Assembly (NCBI RefSeq): GCF_042654245.1
Contig: NZ_JBHSGI010000031.1
Coordinates: 124,001-188,000 of the forward strand
DNA: 64,000 bases
DNA from: Seohaeicola_A nanhaiensis
GTDB lineage: Bacteria > Pseudomonadota > Alphaproteobacteria > Rhodobacterales > Rhodobacteraceae
Direction: 5' to 3'
The translations under genes and the position numbers were made by a program. The notes below the pieces were generated by a model. The model did no database searches. It had not been told where the DNA came from and saw only the letters and a program-made list of their open reading frames with translations. Positions 1-8,359 of this stretch are shown here, in pieces (position 1 is the stretch's first letter; every line of letters starts with the position of its first letter).

Positions 1-1
1 C

Positions 2-895
2 CCCCTGTTCTCGCCCCGCCCGGTGCTGATGATCGCACGCGACGACCAGCGCGCCGCGCTGGACCGGCTGACGGAGGATGTCGCCTCGCAGACAGAGGTC
101 GAGCGGTTTGACGGCGAGGCGCTGGCAGCTTGCCAGCCGTTGCTGCGCCCCGGTTATGCCAGCGCCGGAATGATGGACCGTCAGGGGCAGGACATCGACG
201 TGCACGCCCTGCACAGCGGCTATCTGCGAATGTTGCGGGCGCGTGGCGGGCGGGTGGTGACCAATGCCGAGGTGGCGGGTCTGGCGCATGACGGGACCGA
301 CTGGCGGGTCGAAACGAGGGGGGGTGATTTCCGTGCACCACTCGTCATCAATGCGTCGGGCGCCTGGGCAGATGTGATCGGTGCCATGGCGGGGGCCGGA
401 GAGATCGGGCTGGTGCCGAAGCGCCGTACCGCCATGACCATCGCCGACCATCCGACCGTCCGTACCGCCGGGCTGCCGATCACCATCGACGTGGACGAGG
501 AATTCTACCTCAAGCCCGATGCCGGCCGCCTGCTGATCTCGCCGGCCGATGCGACACCGTCCGAGCCCTGCGACGCGCAGCCGGACGAGATGGACATCGC
601 GATCGGCGCCGACCGGATCATGACCGCCTTTGATCTGACCATCCGACGGATCGAAAGCAGCTGGGCGGGACTGCGCAGTTTCGTTGCCGACAAGGCACCG
701 GTCGCGGGATTCTCGGACCGCGTGCCGGGGTTCTTCTGGCTTGCGGGTCAGGGCGGCTATGGCATCCAGTCCGCCCCTGCCCTCGCGGCCTTTGCCGCCA
801 ACAGCGTTCTCGGGTTGCCGCCGTCCGAGCGCCTGCTTGCCACCGGATTCGATCCGGCCTCGCTGTCGCCCGAAAGATTGAGGTCCGCCGCATGA
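2..895 (+). CDS. FAD-dependent oxidoreductase, DAO family (5' truncated by window edge)
   Basis: This is the C-terminal ~297 residues of a D-amino-acid oxidase/glycine oxidase-type flavoprotein. The frame is open to the window edge, so the N-terminal Rossmann GxGxxG region lies outside; a GTG at 23 is internal and not the real start. Visible family signatures are a central DIDVHAL segment, VINASGAWAD (FAD-domain strand) and the C-terminal WAGLRSF plus GQGGYGIQSAPA, which contacts FAD. The protein is paralogous to the product at 19713-20849, sharing those motifs in the same order. Its stop overlaps the next gene as ATGA. Lying upstream of a TRAP transporter, an M81 peptidase and a D-aminoacylase-like enzyme suggests it oxidises an amino acid, possibly a D-isomer, released in the cell; substrate is inferred. 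Confidence 0.85.
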   Translation, partial: PLFSPRPVLMIARDDQRAALDRLTEDVASQTEVERFDGEALAACQPLLRPGYASAGMMDRQGQDIDVHALHSGYLRMLRARGGRVVTNAEVAGLAHDGTDWRVETRGGDFRAPLVINASGAWADVIGAMAGAGEIGLVPKRRTAMTIADHPTVRTAGLPITIDVDEEFYLKPDAGRLLISPADATPSEPCDAQPDEMDIAIGADRIMTAFDLTIRRIESSWAGLRSFVADKAPVAGFSDRVPGFFWLAGQGGYGIQSAPALAAFAANSVLGLPPSERLLATGFDPASLSPERLRSAA

Positions 896-2175
896 TCTGG
901 CTTGTTCCGCTTGCAGCCATCGCCCTGCTTGCCTCCGGTCTGGCCCTGGCCTATGTCATCGGCGGCGCGGCGATCCTGGCCTTCGTCGCCTCGGACAACA
1001 CCCGCTATCTCGCGGTCATGCCGCAGAAGATCTTTTCGCAGATCAGTGTCTTTTCGCTGCTTGCCATGCCGCTGTTCATCCTGGCCGGTGAGGTGATGAA
1101 CCGGGGGGGCGTGACCAAGGCGCTGATCGACGTGTCGATGGCGCTGGTCGGGCGCCTGCGCGGCGGGCTGGGCCATGTGAACATCATGACCTCGGTGTTC
1201 TTCGCGGGCATTTCCGGGTCGGCCGTGGCCGATGCCGCCGCGCTGTCGAACACCCTTGTCCCCGCCATGCGCGAGCGGGGCTATACGGCGGCCTATGCCG
1301 GCGCGATCACCGCGGCCTCGTCGATCATCGGCCCCATCGTGCCGCCCTCGATCATCCTGATCTTCTATGGCGCGCTGATGCAGACTTCGGTCGCGGCGCT
1401 GTTTGTCGCCGGGATCCTGCCGGGCCTCGTTCTCGCTGGGGCGCTGTTCATCGTGAACGGCTGGTATGCCTGGAAAGAGGATCACCCCCGCATCGAGAAG
1501 GCCGATGCGCCTGCGGTGCTGCCGGCGATCTGGCAGGCCCTGCCCGCCATGTGCCTGCCCGCCATCATCGTCGGCGGCATCGTCTTCGGCTGGATGACGC
1601 CGACCGAGGCCGCCGCCGTCGCGGTTGTCGCCGCCACGCTGGTCGCCTGGTTCTATACCGGCCTCAACCTGTCCGACATGTGGGAGGCCCTGTCGCGTAC
1701 CGCCGTGCTGACCGGGTCGATCTTCATGATCCTTTGCGCCGTTGCCGCCTTCAGCCACCTGCTGGCGCTGGAGCGGGCGCCCCAGGCGCTGGCGCAACTG
1801 GTGGACAGCATGGGCCTTGGCCCGGTCGGCTATCTGGTTGCGATGAACATTCTGTTCATCCTGGCCGGCATGGTGCTGGACGTGACCGTCGCGCTGGCCC
1901 TGCTGGTGCCCCTGCTGGCCCCGGTCGCGCTGGCCAATGGCGCGGATCCGGTCCACCTGGGCATCGTCATCTGCTTCAACCTGTCGATCGGGCTGGTTTC
2001 GCCGCCGCTTGGGGGATGCCTGCTGATCGTGTCGACCGTCACCGGCATCCGCTATTGGGAACTGGCGCGCAAGGTCATCCCCTTCGTGATCGTCGAAATC
2101 ATGGTGCTCGCGCTGCTGGCCGCGGTGCCCGAGATCAGCCTTATCCTGCCGCGCATGATGGGGCTCTGGAACTAG
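892..2175 (+). CDS. dctM: TRAP transporter large permease (DctM family)
   Basis: Large membrane subunit (427 aa) of a tripartite ATP-independent periplasmic transporter, which couples sodium-driven uptake to a periplasmic binding protein. The sequence is almost wholly hydrophobic, with about 12 helices. It carries the DctM hallmarks MPLFILAGEVMNRGG (about residues 59-73), FAGISGSAVADAAA, and SSIIGPIVPPSIILI in the first half, with the repeated LDVTVALALLVPLL and GLVSPPLGGCL elements in the second half. Its start overlaps the FAD oxidoreductase stop by 4 nt. Gene order M-P-Q is unusual; P-Q-M is the more common arrangement. Substrate is unknown; the context suggests an acylated amino acid, peptide or related carboxylate. 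Confidence 0.95.
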   Translation: MIWLVPLAAIALLASGLALAYVIGGAAILAFVASDNTRYLAVMPQKIFSQISVFSLLAMPLFILAGEVMNRGGVTKALIDVSMALVGRLRGGLGHVNIMTSVFFAGISGSAVADAAALSNTLVPAMRERGYTAAYAGAITAASSIIGPIVPPSIILIFYGALMQTSVAALFVAGILPGLVLAGALFIVNGWYAWKEDHPRIEKADAPAVLPAIWQALPAMCLPAIIVGGIVFGWMTPTEAAAVAVVAATLVAWFYTGLNLSDMWEALSRTAVLTGSIFMILCAVAAFSHLLALERAPQALAQLVDSMGLGPVGYLVAMNILFILAGMVLDVTVALALLVPLLAPVALANGADPVHLGIVICFNLSIGLVSPPLGGCLLIVSTVTGIRYWELARKVIPFVIVEIMVLALLAAVPEISLILPRMMGLWN

Positions 2176-2202
2176 ACTGCAAACAACAGTGGAGAGAGAA
2201 AC

Positions 2203-3171
2203 ATGAACTTCAGGACAATCATCGCCGCCACGGCCGCGAGCCTCGCGCTGGCCCTGCCCGCGACCGCAGAGATCAAGATCGCCCTCGATGCGCCGCCGGA
2301 CATGGACAAGTCGGGCACCTATGTCTGGGCCCATACCTTCGCCGAATATCTGAACGCGAACGGCCTGAACGCGGTCGAGTTCGAGCGCAACTCGCTGGGC
2401 GAAGAGGCCGAGCGGCTGGATCAGGTCAGCACCGGGCTGCTGGAAGTGTCGATGTCCGACGCGAAGTCGGCCGGGCAGCTGGATGGCACGATCTTCGGGT
2501 CGATGATGCCGTTCTTCTTTGACGGCACCGAACAGCTCGACACCGCGCTGGACGACGGGATGCTGGAGACCATCAACGCCGGCACGCTGCCGCATGGCGT
2601 GCGGGTTCTGGATCTGGTCTATCTCGGGCAGCCCACGGGCATCTTCACCACCCAGAAGCCGATCCGCAGTTTCGAGGATTTCGCTGGCGTGCGGATGCGC
2701 GCACTGGACGAGCTGCAGATCAATACCTTTGAGGCCTGGGGCGCGAAGGGCACCATCGTGTCGTGGTCGGAGGTGCCGAACGCGCTGCAGACGGGCGTGG
2801 CCGAAGGCTATATCAACCCGCCCTCGGTGCCGCTGGTCTATGGCCACACCTCGTTCATCAAGTATTTCACCAACGTGAAGATTTCGCCCTCGGTCCGCAT
2901 CGCGATCGCTTCGGAGGACTGGTATCAGGGTCTGTCCGAGGCCGACCGCGCCGTTGTCGATGCGGGCGTGAAGGCGGCGCATGACGCCAACCGGGCCTTC
3001 CTTGAAGCGGGTCAGAAAATCTTTGGCGAGCTTGAAGCCGCCGGGATCGAGGTGATCAACCTGTCGGATGAAGAGCGCGCCAAGTTCCGCGCCGCGTCGG
3101 AACCGCTGTACGAGGCCGTCGAGATGCCGGCCGAGTCCTTCGCGGCCTGGAAGGCAGCGGTGGGACGGTGA
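2203..3171 (+). CDS. dctP: TRAP transporter substrate-binding protein (DctP family)
   Basis: Periplasmic solute receptor (322 aa) of the TRAP system flanking it. Residues 1-22 form a Sec signal peptide ending ALPATA. The mature chain shows the DctP fold pattern: an early GTYVWAHTFAEYL helix, the ISDAKSAG-like segment (SMSDAKSAGQLDG), VRMRALDELQ around the conserved carboxylate-binding arginine, then WSEVPNALQTGVAEGYINPP. The start is preceded by GGAGAGAG. It follows dctM by 27 nt and its TGA overlaps the dctQ GTG. No hairpin follows this gene, unlike the other substrate-binding-protein genes in the window. Ligand cannot be read from sequence. Confidence 0.94.
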   Translation: MNFRTIIAATAASLALALPATAEIKIALDAPPDMDKSGTYVWAHTFAEYLNANGLNAVEFERNSLGEEAERLDQVSTGLLEVSMSDAKSAGQLDGTIFGSMMPFFFDGTEQLDTALDDGMLETINAGTLPHGVRVLDLVYLGQPTGIFTTQKPIRSFEDFAGVRMRALDELQINTFEAWGAKGTIVSWSEVPNALQTGVAEGYINPPSVPLVYGHTSFIKYFTNVKISPSVRIAIASEDWYQGLSEADRAVVDAGVKAAHDANRAFLEAGQKIFGELEAAGIEVINLSDEERAKFRAASEPLYEAVEMPAESFAAWKAAVGR

Positions 3172-3719
3172 GCGCCATGCGCCAAATCGCCCTGGGCCTG
3201 GACCGGCTGTCGCGCCGGTTCTTCCAGGCCGGGCTGGCGGTGGCCACGCTGGCGGTGGCGGTCATGCTGACCGCCGCCTCGTGGCAGGTCTTCGCCCGCT
3301 ATCTTCTGGCCCAGCCGCCGATCTGGACCGAGGAACTGGCGCGCTTCTCGATGGTCTGGGCCGGGGTGATGGGGGCGTCATGCGCCTACAAGCTGAAGGC
3401 CGACCCCACCCTCTTTCCCGAAGCGCTGCGGCTGCGGGGCGCCTATGGCGCGGTGGCGACGCTGGTGCGCAGCTTCGGCGCGCTGATCTTCGTCTCCGTG
3501 ACGATCTGGTATTGCGTCTTTGGTGCCGGGATGGACCCGACGCGCGGCTATATCGCCCGGCTTGCCGGCCGTCAGGCCGAGACGATGCCCCTGCCGATGA
3601 TGGCCTTCGGCATCGCGATCCCGGTCGCCTTCGCCTTTATCGTTGTCCATATCCTGGCCGATCTCGCCCGGCTGGGGCTGCCCGACGAACCGACCCCGCA
3701 ACAGGAACCTGCCGCATGA
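3168..3719 (+). CDS. dctQ: TRAP transporter small permease (DctQ family)
   Basis: Small membrane subunit (183 aa) that pairs with DctM. Four hydrophobic helices are visible, with the typical WQVFARYLLAQPPIWTEELARF segment after helix 1 and MPLPMMAFGIAIPVAF near the end. The GTG start at 3168 overlaps the dctP stop (GTGA); an ATG at 3177 is an alternative. The stop overlaps the ATG of the M81 peptidase gene. Completes the first of three TRAP systems in the window. Confidence 0.9.
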   Translation: MSAMRQIALGLDRLSRRFFQAGLAVATLAVAVMLTAASWQVFARYLLAQPPIWTEELARFSMVWAGVMGASCAYKLKADPTLFPEALRLRGAYGAVATLVRSFGALIFVSVTIWYCVFGAGMDPTRGYIARLAGRQAETMPLPMMAFGIAIPVAFAFIVVHILADLARLGLPDEPTPQQEPAA

Positions 3720-5176
3720 AGATGTTCATGGCCTCGCTGGCCACCGAGACCAATTCCTTTTCGCCCATTCCGACCGGCTGGAGCGGCTTCAAGGAAAACC
3801 TTCACACCAAGCGGGCGTCTTATGGCGAAACCGGACCCTATGCCACGGCGGTGACGGTCTGGCGGCGCCGGGCCGAGGCCCTGGGCTGGGAGGTGGTCGA
3901 GGGACTGGCGACCTATGCGCAGCCGGCCGGGCCGACCGTGCGCGCGGTCTATGAGGCGCTGCGCGACGATATTCTGGACGACCTGCGCGCCGCGATGCCG
4001 GTGGATGTGGTTCTGCTGTCGATGCATGGGGCGATGATCGCCGAAGGCTATGACGACTGCGAAGGCGACCTGCTGAGCCGCGCCCGCGAGATCGTCGGGC
4101 CGGCAGCGACCGTCGGGCTGGAAATCGACCCGCATTGCCATCTGACCGAAGAGATGCTGGCCGCCGCCACGGCGATCATCTGCTACAAGGAATACCCGCA
4201 CGTCGATATCGGCGAACGCGCGGAAGAGCTGTTCACGATCTGCGCGGACGCCGCCGAGGGGCGCACCCGCCCGGTGATGCGCGATTACGACTGCCGGATG
4301 ATGGCGATGTATCACACGCCTTTCGAGCCGGTACGCGGCTATGTCGACCGGATGTCGGCGATGGAGGGCAAGGACGGGATCCTGTCCGTTTCGCTGGCGC
4401 ATGGGTTTCCCTGGGGCGACAGCCCGCGTGCGGGCACCCGCACGCTGGTCATCACGGACGGAGATGCGGAGCTGGCCGAAAGCCGCGCCCGCGACCTGGG
4501 CCGCGAGCTTTGGGACATGCGCCACCAGTTGCGCAGCTTTCCCGGTATCGAGGAAGGGCTGGGCCGGGCGATTGCCAGCAACGCCTTTCCGGTCGTGCTG
4601 GCCGATTTCGCCGACAACGCCGGTGGCGGCGCGCCGTCGGATTCCACTTTCGTATTGCGCGCCGCGCTGGATCGGGGGCTGAAGGATATCGCCTTTGCCA
4701 CCTTCTGGGATCCGGTTCTGGTGTCGATGTGCATCGATGCGGGTGTCGGGGCGGTGATGCCGGTGCGCGTCGGCGGCAAGATCGGCCCGATGTCGGGCGA
4801 TCCGGTCGACCTGACCGTGACCGTGCGCGGCATCAAGCATGACGCGAAACAGCATTTCGGACCCGCGCTGACCGGCCTGGGCGATACCGTCTGGATCGAG
4901 GCGGATGGCGTGCATATCGTGCTGTCGACCCGGCGCACCCAGACCTTCCATCCGGAGGTCTTCACTGAGCTTGGGCTGGATCCGGCGCAGATGAAATATG
5001 TGGTTGTGAAATCCTCGCAGCACTTCTACGCCGCTTTCGAGCCGATCGCCTCCGAGATCATCCACCTGGCCACGCCGGGCGCGATCCCGCCGGATTACAC
5101 CATCATCCCCTACACCAAGCCGGACGACAATTACTGGCCCAAGACCGAGAACCCCTTCGCAGGAGACCGCCCATGA
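3716..5176 (+). CDS. M81 family metallopeptidase (MlrC-like)
   Basis: Zinc peptidase-like protein of 486 aa with the N-terminal DUF1485/MlrC domain and the MlrC C-terminal domain. The opening MASLATETNSFSP is the family signature. D138, H140 and H162 reproduce the D-x-H...H spacing of the zinc ligands described for microcystinase MlrC; HGAMIAEGYDDCEGDLL and ADFADNAGGGAPSDST are further family motifs. MlrC cleaves small linear peptides, but most members have no known substrate. The longer open frame starting at 3068 runs through dctP/dctQ and is rejected: the ATG at 3716 overlaps the dctQ stop by 4 nt. A paralogue lies at 18250-19716, also beside a DAO-family flavoenzyme. Confidence 0.93.
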   Translation: MKMFMASLATETNSFSPIPTGWSGFKENLHTKRASYGETGPYATAVTVWRRRAEALGWEVVEGLATYAQPAGPTVRAVYEALRDDILDDLRAAMPVDVVLLSMHGAMIAEGYDDCEGDLLSRAREIVGPAATVGLEIDPHCHLTEEMLAAATAIICYKEYPHVDIGERAEELFTICADAAEGRTRPVMRDYDCRMMAMYHTPFEPVRGYVDRMSAMEGKDGILSVSLAHGFPWGDSPRAGTRTLVITDGDAELAESRARDLGRELWDMRHQLRSFPGIEEGLGRAIASNAFPVVLADFADNAGGGAPSDSTFVLRAALDRGLKDIAFATFWDPVLVSMCIDAGVGAVMPVRVGGKIGPMSGDPVDLTVTVRGIKHDAKQHFGPALTGLGDTVWIEADGVHIVLSTRRTQTFHPEVFTELGLDPAQMKYVVVKSSQHFYAAFEPIASEIIHLATPGAIPPDYTIIPYTKPDDNYWPKTENPFAGDRP

Positions 5177-6666
5177 CCCATGATCTGCTGATCCGCAACG
5201 GCCGCGTGATCGACCCCGAGACGGGTTTCGATGAGGTGTGCGATGTCGCGGTCACGGGCGATACGATCACTGGCGTCGGCACCGATCTTGGCGCCGCCGC
5301 GCGCGAGATCGACGCCACCGGGCTGGTCGTCGCCCCCGGCTTTATCGACATCCACGCGCATGGCCAGTCGGTTGCCGCCGACCGGATGCAGGCCTTTGAC
5401 GGGGTGACGACCTCGCTGGAACTGGAAGTGGGCGTGCTGCCGGTTGCCGAGTGGTACGAGACGCAGGCCGGTATTCCGCGGGTGCTGAATTATGGGACCG
5501 CGGTTGCCTGGGCCTTTGCCCGCCGCGCCGCCTTTGGCGGTTTCACCCCGGACGGGACGCGCAACATCATCGCGCAGATGGGCGGATCGAACGACAACCG
5601 GTGGAGCACCGACGCGGGAACGCCCGAGGTGATCGAAGAAATCGTCTCGATCACCCGGCAGGGGCTGGAGGAAGGCGGGATCGGCATCGGTCTGCCGAAC
5701 GGATATCTGCCCGGCGCGGGTCTGAAGGAGCTGTCGCTGATCTGCGATCTGGCCGCCGAATACGGCCGGCCGACCTATACCCATATCGCCTATATGGCCA
5801 ATATAGACCCGAATTCATCGGTCGACAGCTATATCCGCCTGATCGGCCTGGCCGGTGCGACCGGGGCGCATATGCATATCTGCCACCTCAACTCGACCAG
5901 CCTGCGCGACATCGACCGCGCGGTCGAGGTGATCGCCAAGGCGCAGGCGCAGGGTCTGCCGGTCACCACCGAGGCCTATCCCTATGGCACTGGTTCGACC
6001 GTGGTGGGCGCCGGGTTCTTCGCCGATCCCGAATTCACCGCCCGGACCGGCAGCGATTATTCGGATATCGAGCTGGTGAAGAACCACCACCGCTTTGCCG
6101 ACCGCGACGACATCCTGCGCGCGGCGCATGAGGCGCCTTCGGATCTGGTGATGTGGCATTATCTGGACGTCGAGGTGAACCCCGAGCACCGGCGGATGCT
6201 GGATGCCTCGGTCACTTATGCCGGCGGCTCCATCGCCTCGGACGCGATGCCCTGGGTGCGGCCTGACGGGTCGCTGTACGAAGGGCTCGACTGGCCGCTG
6301 CCGCCCGAGGTTTCGGCGCATCCCCGGTCATCGGGCACCTTCACCCGGTTCCTGCGGGAATACACGCGCGAGCGCGAGGTGATCCCGCTGGTCGAGGCCA
6401 TTGCCAAATGCACGCTGTACCCCGCGCGCGTGATCGAGGGCGCCGCGCCGCAGATCGCGCGCAAGGCCCGGCTGCGGGAAGGGTTCGATGCCGATATCGT
6501 CGTCTTCGATGCCGCCACGATCAGCGACCGCGCCACCTTCACCGACATGAACCGTCCGGCGGAGGGCGTGCGCCACCTGCTGGTGGGCGGTGTGCCGGTG
6601 ATTGCCGAGGGCGAACTCGATGCCGCCGCCGCGCCCGGCCGGCCGATCCGATGCCCGGCCAGGTGA
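5173..6666 (+). CDS. N-acyl-D-amino-acid deacylase-like amidohydrolase
   Basis: Amidohydrolase-superfamily enzyme (497 aa) of the D-aminoacylase/D-glutamate deacylase group. It begins with LLIRNGRVIDPETG, and the metal-binding HxH is H61-A-H63 in GFIDIHAHGQS. The segment after GVTT reads SLELEVG, where classical D-aminoacylases have a zinc-ligand cysteine (GNCG); here Glu85 sits near that place. HICHLNSTS and TTEAYPYGTGST supply later histidine and acidic elements, and SDAMPWVRPDG the catalytic-type aspartate. ATGA overlap with the M81 gene implies translational coupling. Expected reaction: release of a D-amino acid from an N-acyl derivative; the flavoenzyme at the operon start could then oxidise it (inference). 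Confidence 0.88.
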   Translation: MTHDLLIRNGRVIDPETGFDEVCDVAVTGDTITGVGTDLGAAAREIDATGLVVAPGFIDIHAHGQSVAADRMQAFDGVTTSLELEVGVLPVAEWYETQAGIPRVLNYGTAVAWAFARRAAFGGFTPDGTRNIIAQMGGSNDNRWSTDAGTPEVIEEIVSITRQGLEEGGIGIGLPNGYLPGAGLKELSLICDLAAEYGRPTYTHIAYMANIDPNSSVDSYIRLIGLAGATGAHMHICHLNSTSLRDIDRAVEVIAKAQAQGLPVTTEAYPYGTGSTVVGAGFFADPEFTARTGSDYSDIELVKNHHRFADRDDILRAAHEAPSDLVMWHYLDVEVNPEHRRMLDASVTYAGGSIASDAMPWVRPDGSLYEGLDWPLPPEVSAHPRSSGTFTRFLREYTREREVIPLVEAIAKCTLYPARVIEGAAPQIARKARLREGFDADIVVFDAATISDRATFTDMNRPAEGVRHLLVGGVPVIAEGELDAAAAPGRPIRCPAR

Positions 6667-7571
6667 CCGTTCCCGTCGTGCTGGTCACCGGGTTTCTCGG
6701 GGCCGGCAAGACGACCTTCATCAACGACCTGCTGGCGCGCGCCGATGGCCGAAAGATCGCGTCCATCGTCAACGATTTCGGCAGCATCAACATCGACGCC
6801 GCCCTGCTGGAAAGCCGCACCGACGAGGTGATCGGCCTGAGGAACGGCTGCATCTGCTGTTCGCTGCAGGGCGATCTGCTGCGCACGATGAAGACCGTGC
6901 TGGGGAAGAGCGCCCCGGACCTGATCGTGATCGAGGCGAGCGGCATCGCAGATCCGGCGGGCGTGGTGCAGGGGCTGATGGACCCGGTGCTGTTCCGCGC
7001 CGCCGCGCTCGACAGCGTGATCTGCCTGGTGGATGTGGAGGACGTGCTGGGGGATCCCGCCCGGTGGAACGACCCGCTGTGGCAGGCGCAGGTGCGGGGG
7101 TCGGATCTGATCCAGCTCAGCAAGGTGACGCCCGGCGATGCCCGGTTGTCCGAGGTGGAGACGCGGCTGGCGGCGATGGGGCGCAAGCCGGTGTTCGGGC
7201 TTGACGGAAGCGCGGCCGAGATCGGCGATCTGATCGGTGCGACGGTGACCCGGCAAAGCGGCGCGCCTTCGGCGAGAACCACGCAGAGCCGATTTGCGAC
7301 GGTGGAATGGACCTGCCCCGGGGCGGTGTCGCTGCCCCGGTTTCAGGGCGTGATCCAGACGCTCGCGCCGAAGCTGTTGCGCGCGAAGGGCTTTCTGACG
7401 CTGCGGGAAAAGCCCGGCCAGACCCTGCTGTTCCAGATGGTCGGCCGCCGCGCAAGCCTTGTGCCGGCGACGCAGGATCTGCCCGGCTGTTCGCTGGTGC
7501 TGATCGGCGAGGCGGAGGGGTTCGAGCCGAACGCGGCGCTGCGGCTGCTGGATGCCCTGCGCGCCGGTTAG
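6651..7571 (+). CDS. CobW/COG0523 family GTPase, putative metallochaperone
   Basis: G3E-family GTPase of 306 aa. Walker A is GFLGAGKTT (residues 14-22), the metal-binding CxCC is C67-I-C-C70 in NGCICCS, and IEASGIADP is the switch/base region. The usual NKxD is replaced by LSKVTPGD. A C-terminal CobW_C-like domain follows. The frame is open upstream to 6408, but the ATG at 6651 gives a normal N-terminus and overlaps the deacylase stop by 16 nt. Members of this group insert metals such as zinc into client enzymes. Placed last in an operon with two metal-dependent hydrolases, it may serve one of them (inference). Its stop overlaps the convergent gene by 4 nt. Confidence 0.9.
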   Translation: MPGQVTVPVVLVTGFLGAGKTTFINDLLARADGRKIASIVNDFGSINIDAALLESRTDEVIGLRNGCICCSLQGDLLRTMKTVLGKSAPDLIVIEASGIADPAGVVQGLMDPVLFRAAALDSVICLVDVEDVLGDPARWNDPLWQAQVRGSDLIQLSKVTPGDARLSEVETRLAAMGRKPVFGLDGSAAEIGDLIGATVTRQSGAPSARTTQSRFATVEWTCPGAVSLPRFQGVIQTLAPKLLRAKGFLTLREKPGQTLLFQMVGRRASLVPATQDLPGCSLVLIGEAEGFEPNAALRLLDALRAG

Positions 7572-8359
7572 GTGCCCTGTGTCAGCGCGGCGTTGACGAA
7601 ATCGCGCGCGGAGCGGCCGATGGTTGCCCCCATTGCGGCGGCAAGGCCGTTGCAGGCCGAGATAACCCCGTCTTCGTAGGTGGACCGTGCGTCGCCGATC
7701 CGCGCGCTTTTGGCGGCGACGGTGACGGCGGCGATGCCGCGCGCCTGCAGCGCCGGCAGGCGGGAGGTGGCCGCGCCGCCCGCGTCGTTGAACAGGGCGA
7801 GATAGGCATCCGCCTTGAGCGCGTTGGCCGGATTGCCACCGAAGATCGCGCCATGCGAGCCGGTGACGACAACTTTCCCGGCGTCTTCCGGCCCGACCAG
7901 ACTGGCGGAGTCGACCAGCACCAGATGCCGGCCACCGTGCAGCGGTTGCAGGTCTTCCCGCCCCTCGCGGATTTCGGGAGCCTCGCCCGAGGGCGGAACG
8001 GCGGCCTCGAGCAGCTGCGCCGCCTCGGCGCAGGTCATGCCGGGGCGGGCGCCGGTGGCCCGTGCGGCCGCGTTGACGTGCGAGATCACGCCCTGCGCCA
8101 GCATGGCCGCCGCATCGCCGATGGGGGCGCTGCGGTGATTGACCGCCGCCGCCGCCATGCCGGCGCGGTCGAGCCAGGCCAGGCCGCCGATCCCGGCACT
8201 GTCGAGCCCGACGCCGGCGTCATGGAACACCGCCGCGCGGCAGCCCGAGCGGTAGGCGAGGCTGGCGGCGTAGACGCCGCCATGCGAGCCGGTCACCACC
8301 GTCCGGCCCTGCGCCCCGTCCAGCCTGGTCACACTGTCCGCGAGCAGCGGATCAGGCAA
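7568..8359 (-). CDS. Uncharacterised protein with internal duplication
   Basis: Product of 263 aa that I do not recognise as a named family. It consists of two homologous halves, roughly residues 18-118 and 161-258. Each contains VVTGSHG, then an F-[HN]-D-A-G element, an A-x-IGDA element and GVISxxN, joined by an acidic linker. The first repeat reads VVTGSHGGVYAASLAYRSG and the second VVTGSHGAIFGGNPANALK. No signal peptide or membrane helix is evident. The start is a TTG overlapping the end of the upstream ThDP enzyme gene by 8 nt, so the two are likely co-translated. Conserved Ser, His, Asp and Gly in both repeats suggest a two-site or pseudo-dimeric enzyme; function is unknown. Confidence 0.75.
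   Translation of the reverse strand: MPDPLLADSVTRLDGAQGRTVVTGSHGGVYAASLAYRSGCRAAVFHDAGVGLDSAGIGGLAWLDRAGMAAAAVNHRSAPIGDAAAMLAQGVISHVNAAARATGARPGMTCAEAAQLLEAAVPPSGEAPEIREGREDLQPLHGGRHLVLVDSASLVGPEDAGKVVVTGSHGAIFGGNPANALKADAYLALFNDAGGAATSRLPALQARGIAAVTVAAKSARIGDARSTYEDGVISACNGLAAAMGATIGRSARDFVNAALTQGT

Noticed and set aside
757..2982. Long minus-strand open frame (741 codons) across dctM and dctP
   Set aside because: Its composition is rich in Arg, His, Gly and Asp with no domain, and the opposite strand encodes clear TRAP subunits. It is a high-GC shadow frame; similar ones occur opposite most genes here.
3068..3715. N-terminal extension of the M81 peptidase frame
   Set aside because: The extension translates the dctP/dctQ genes in another frame, whereas the ATG at 3716 gives the conserved family N-terminus and a 4-nt overlap.
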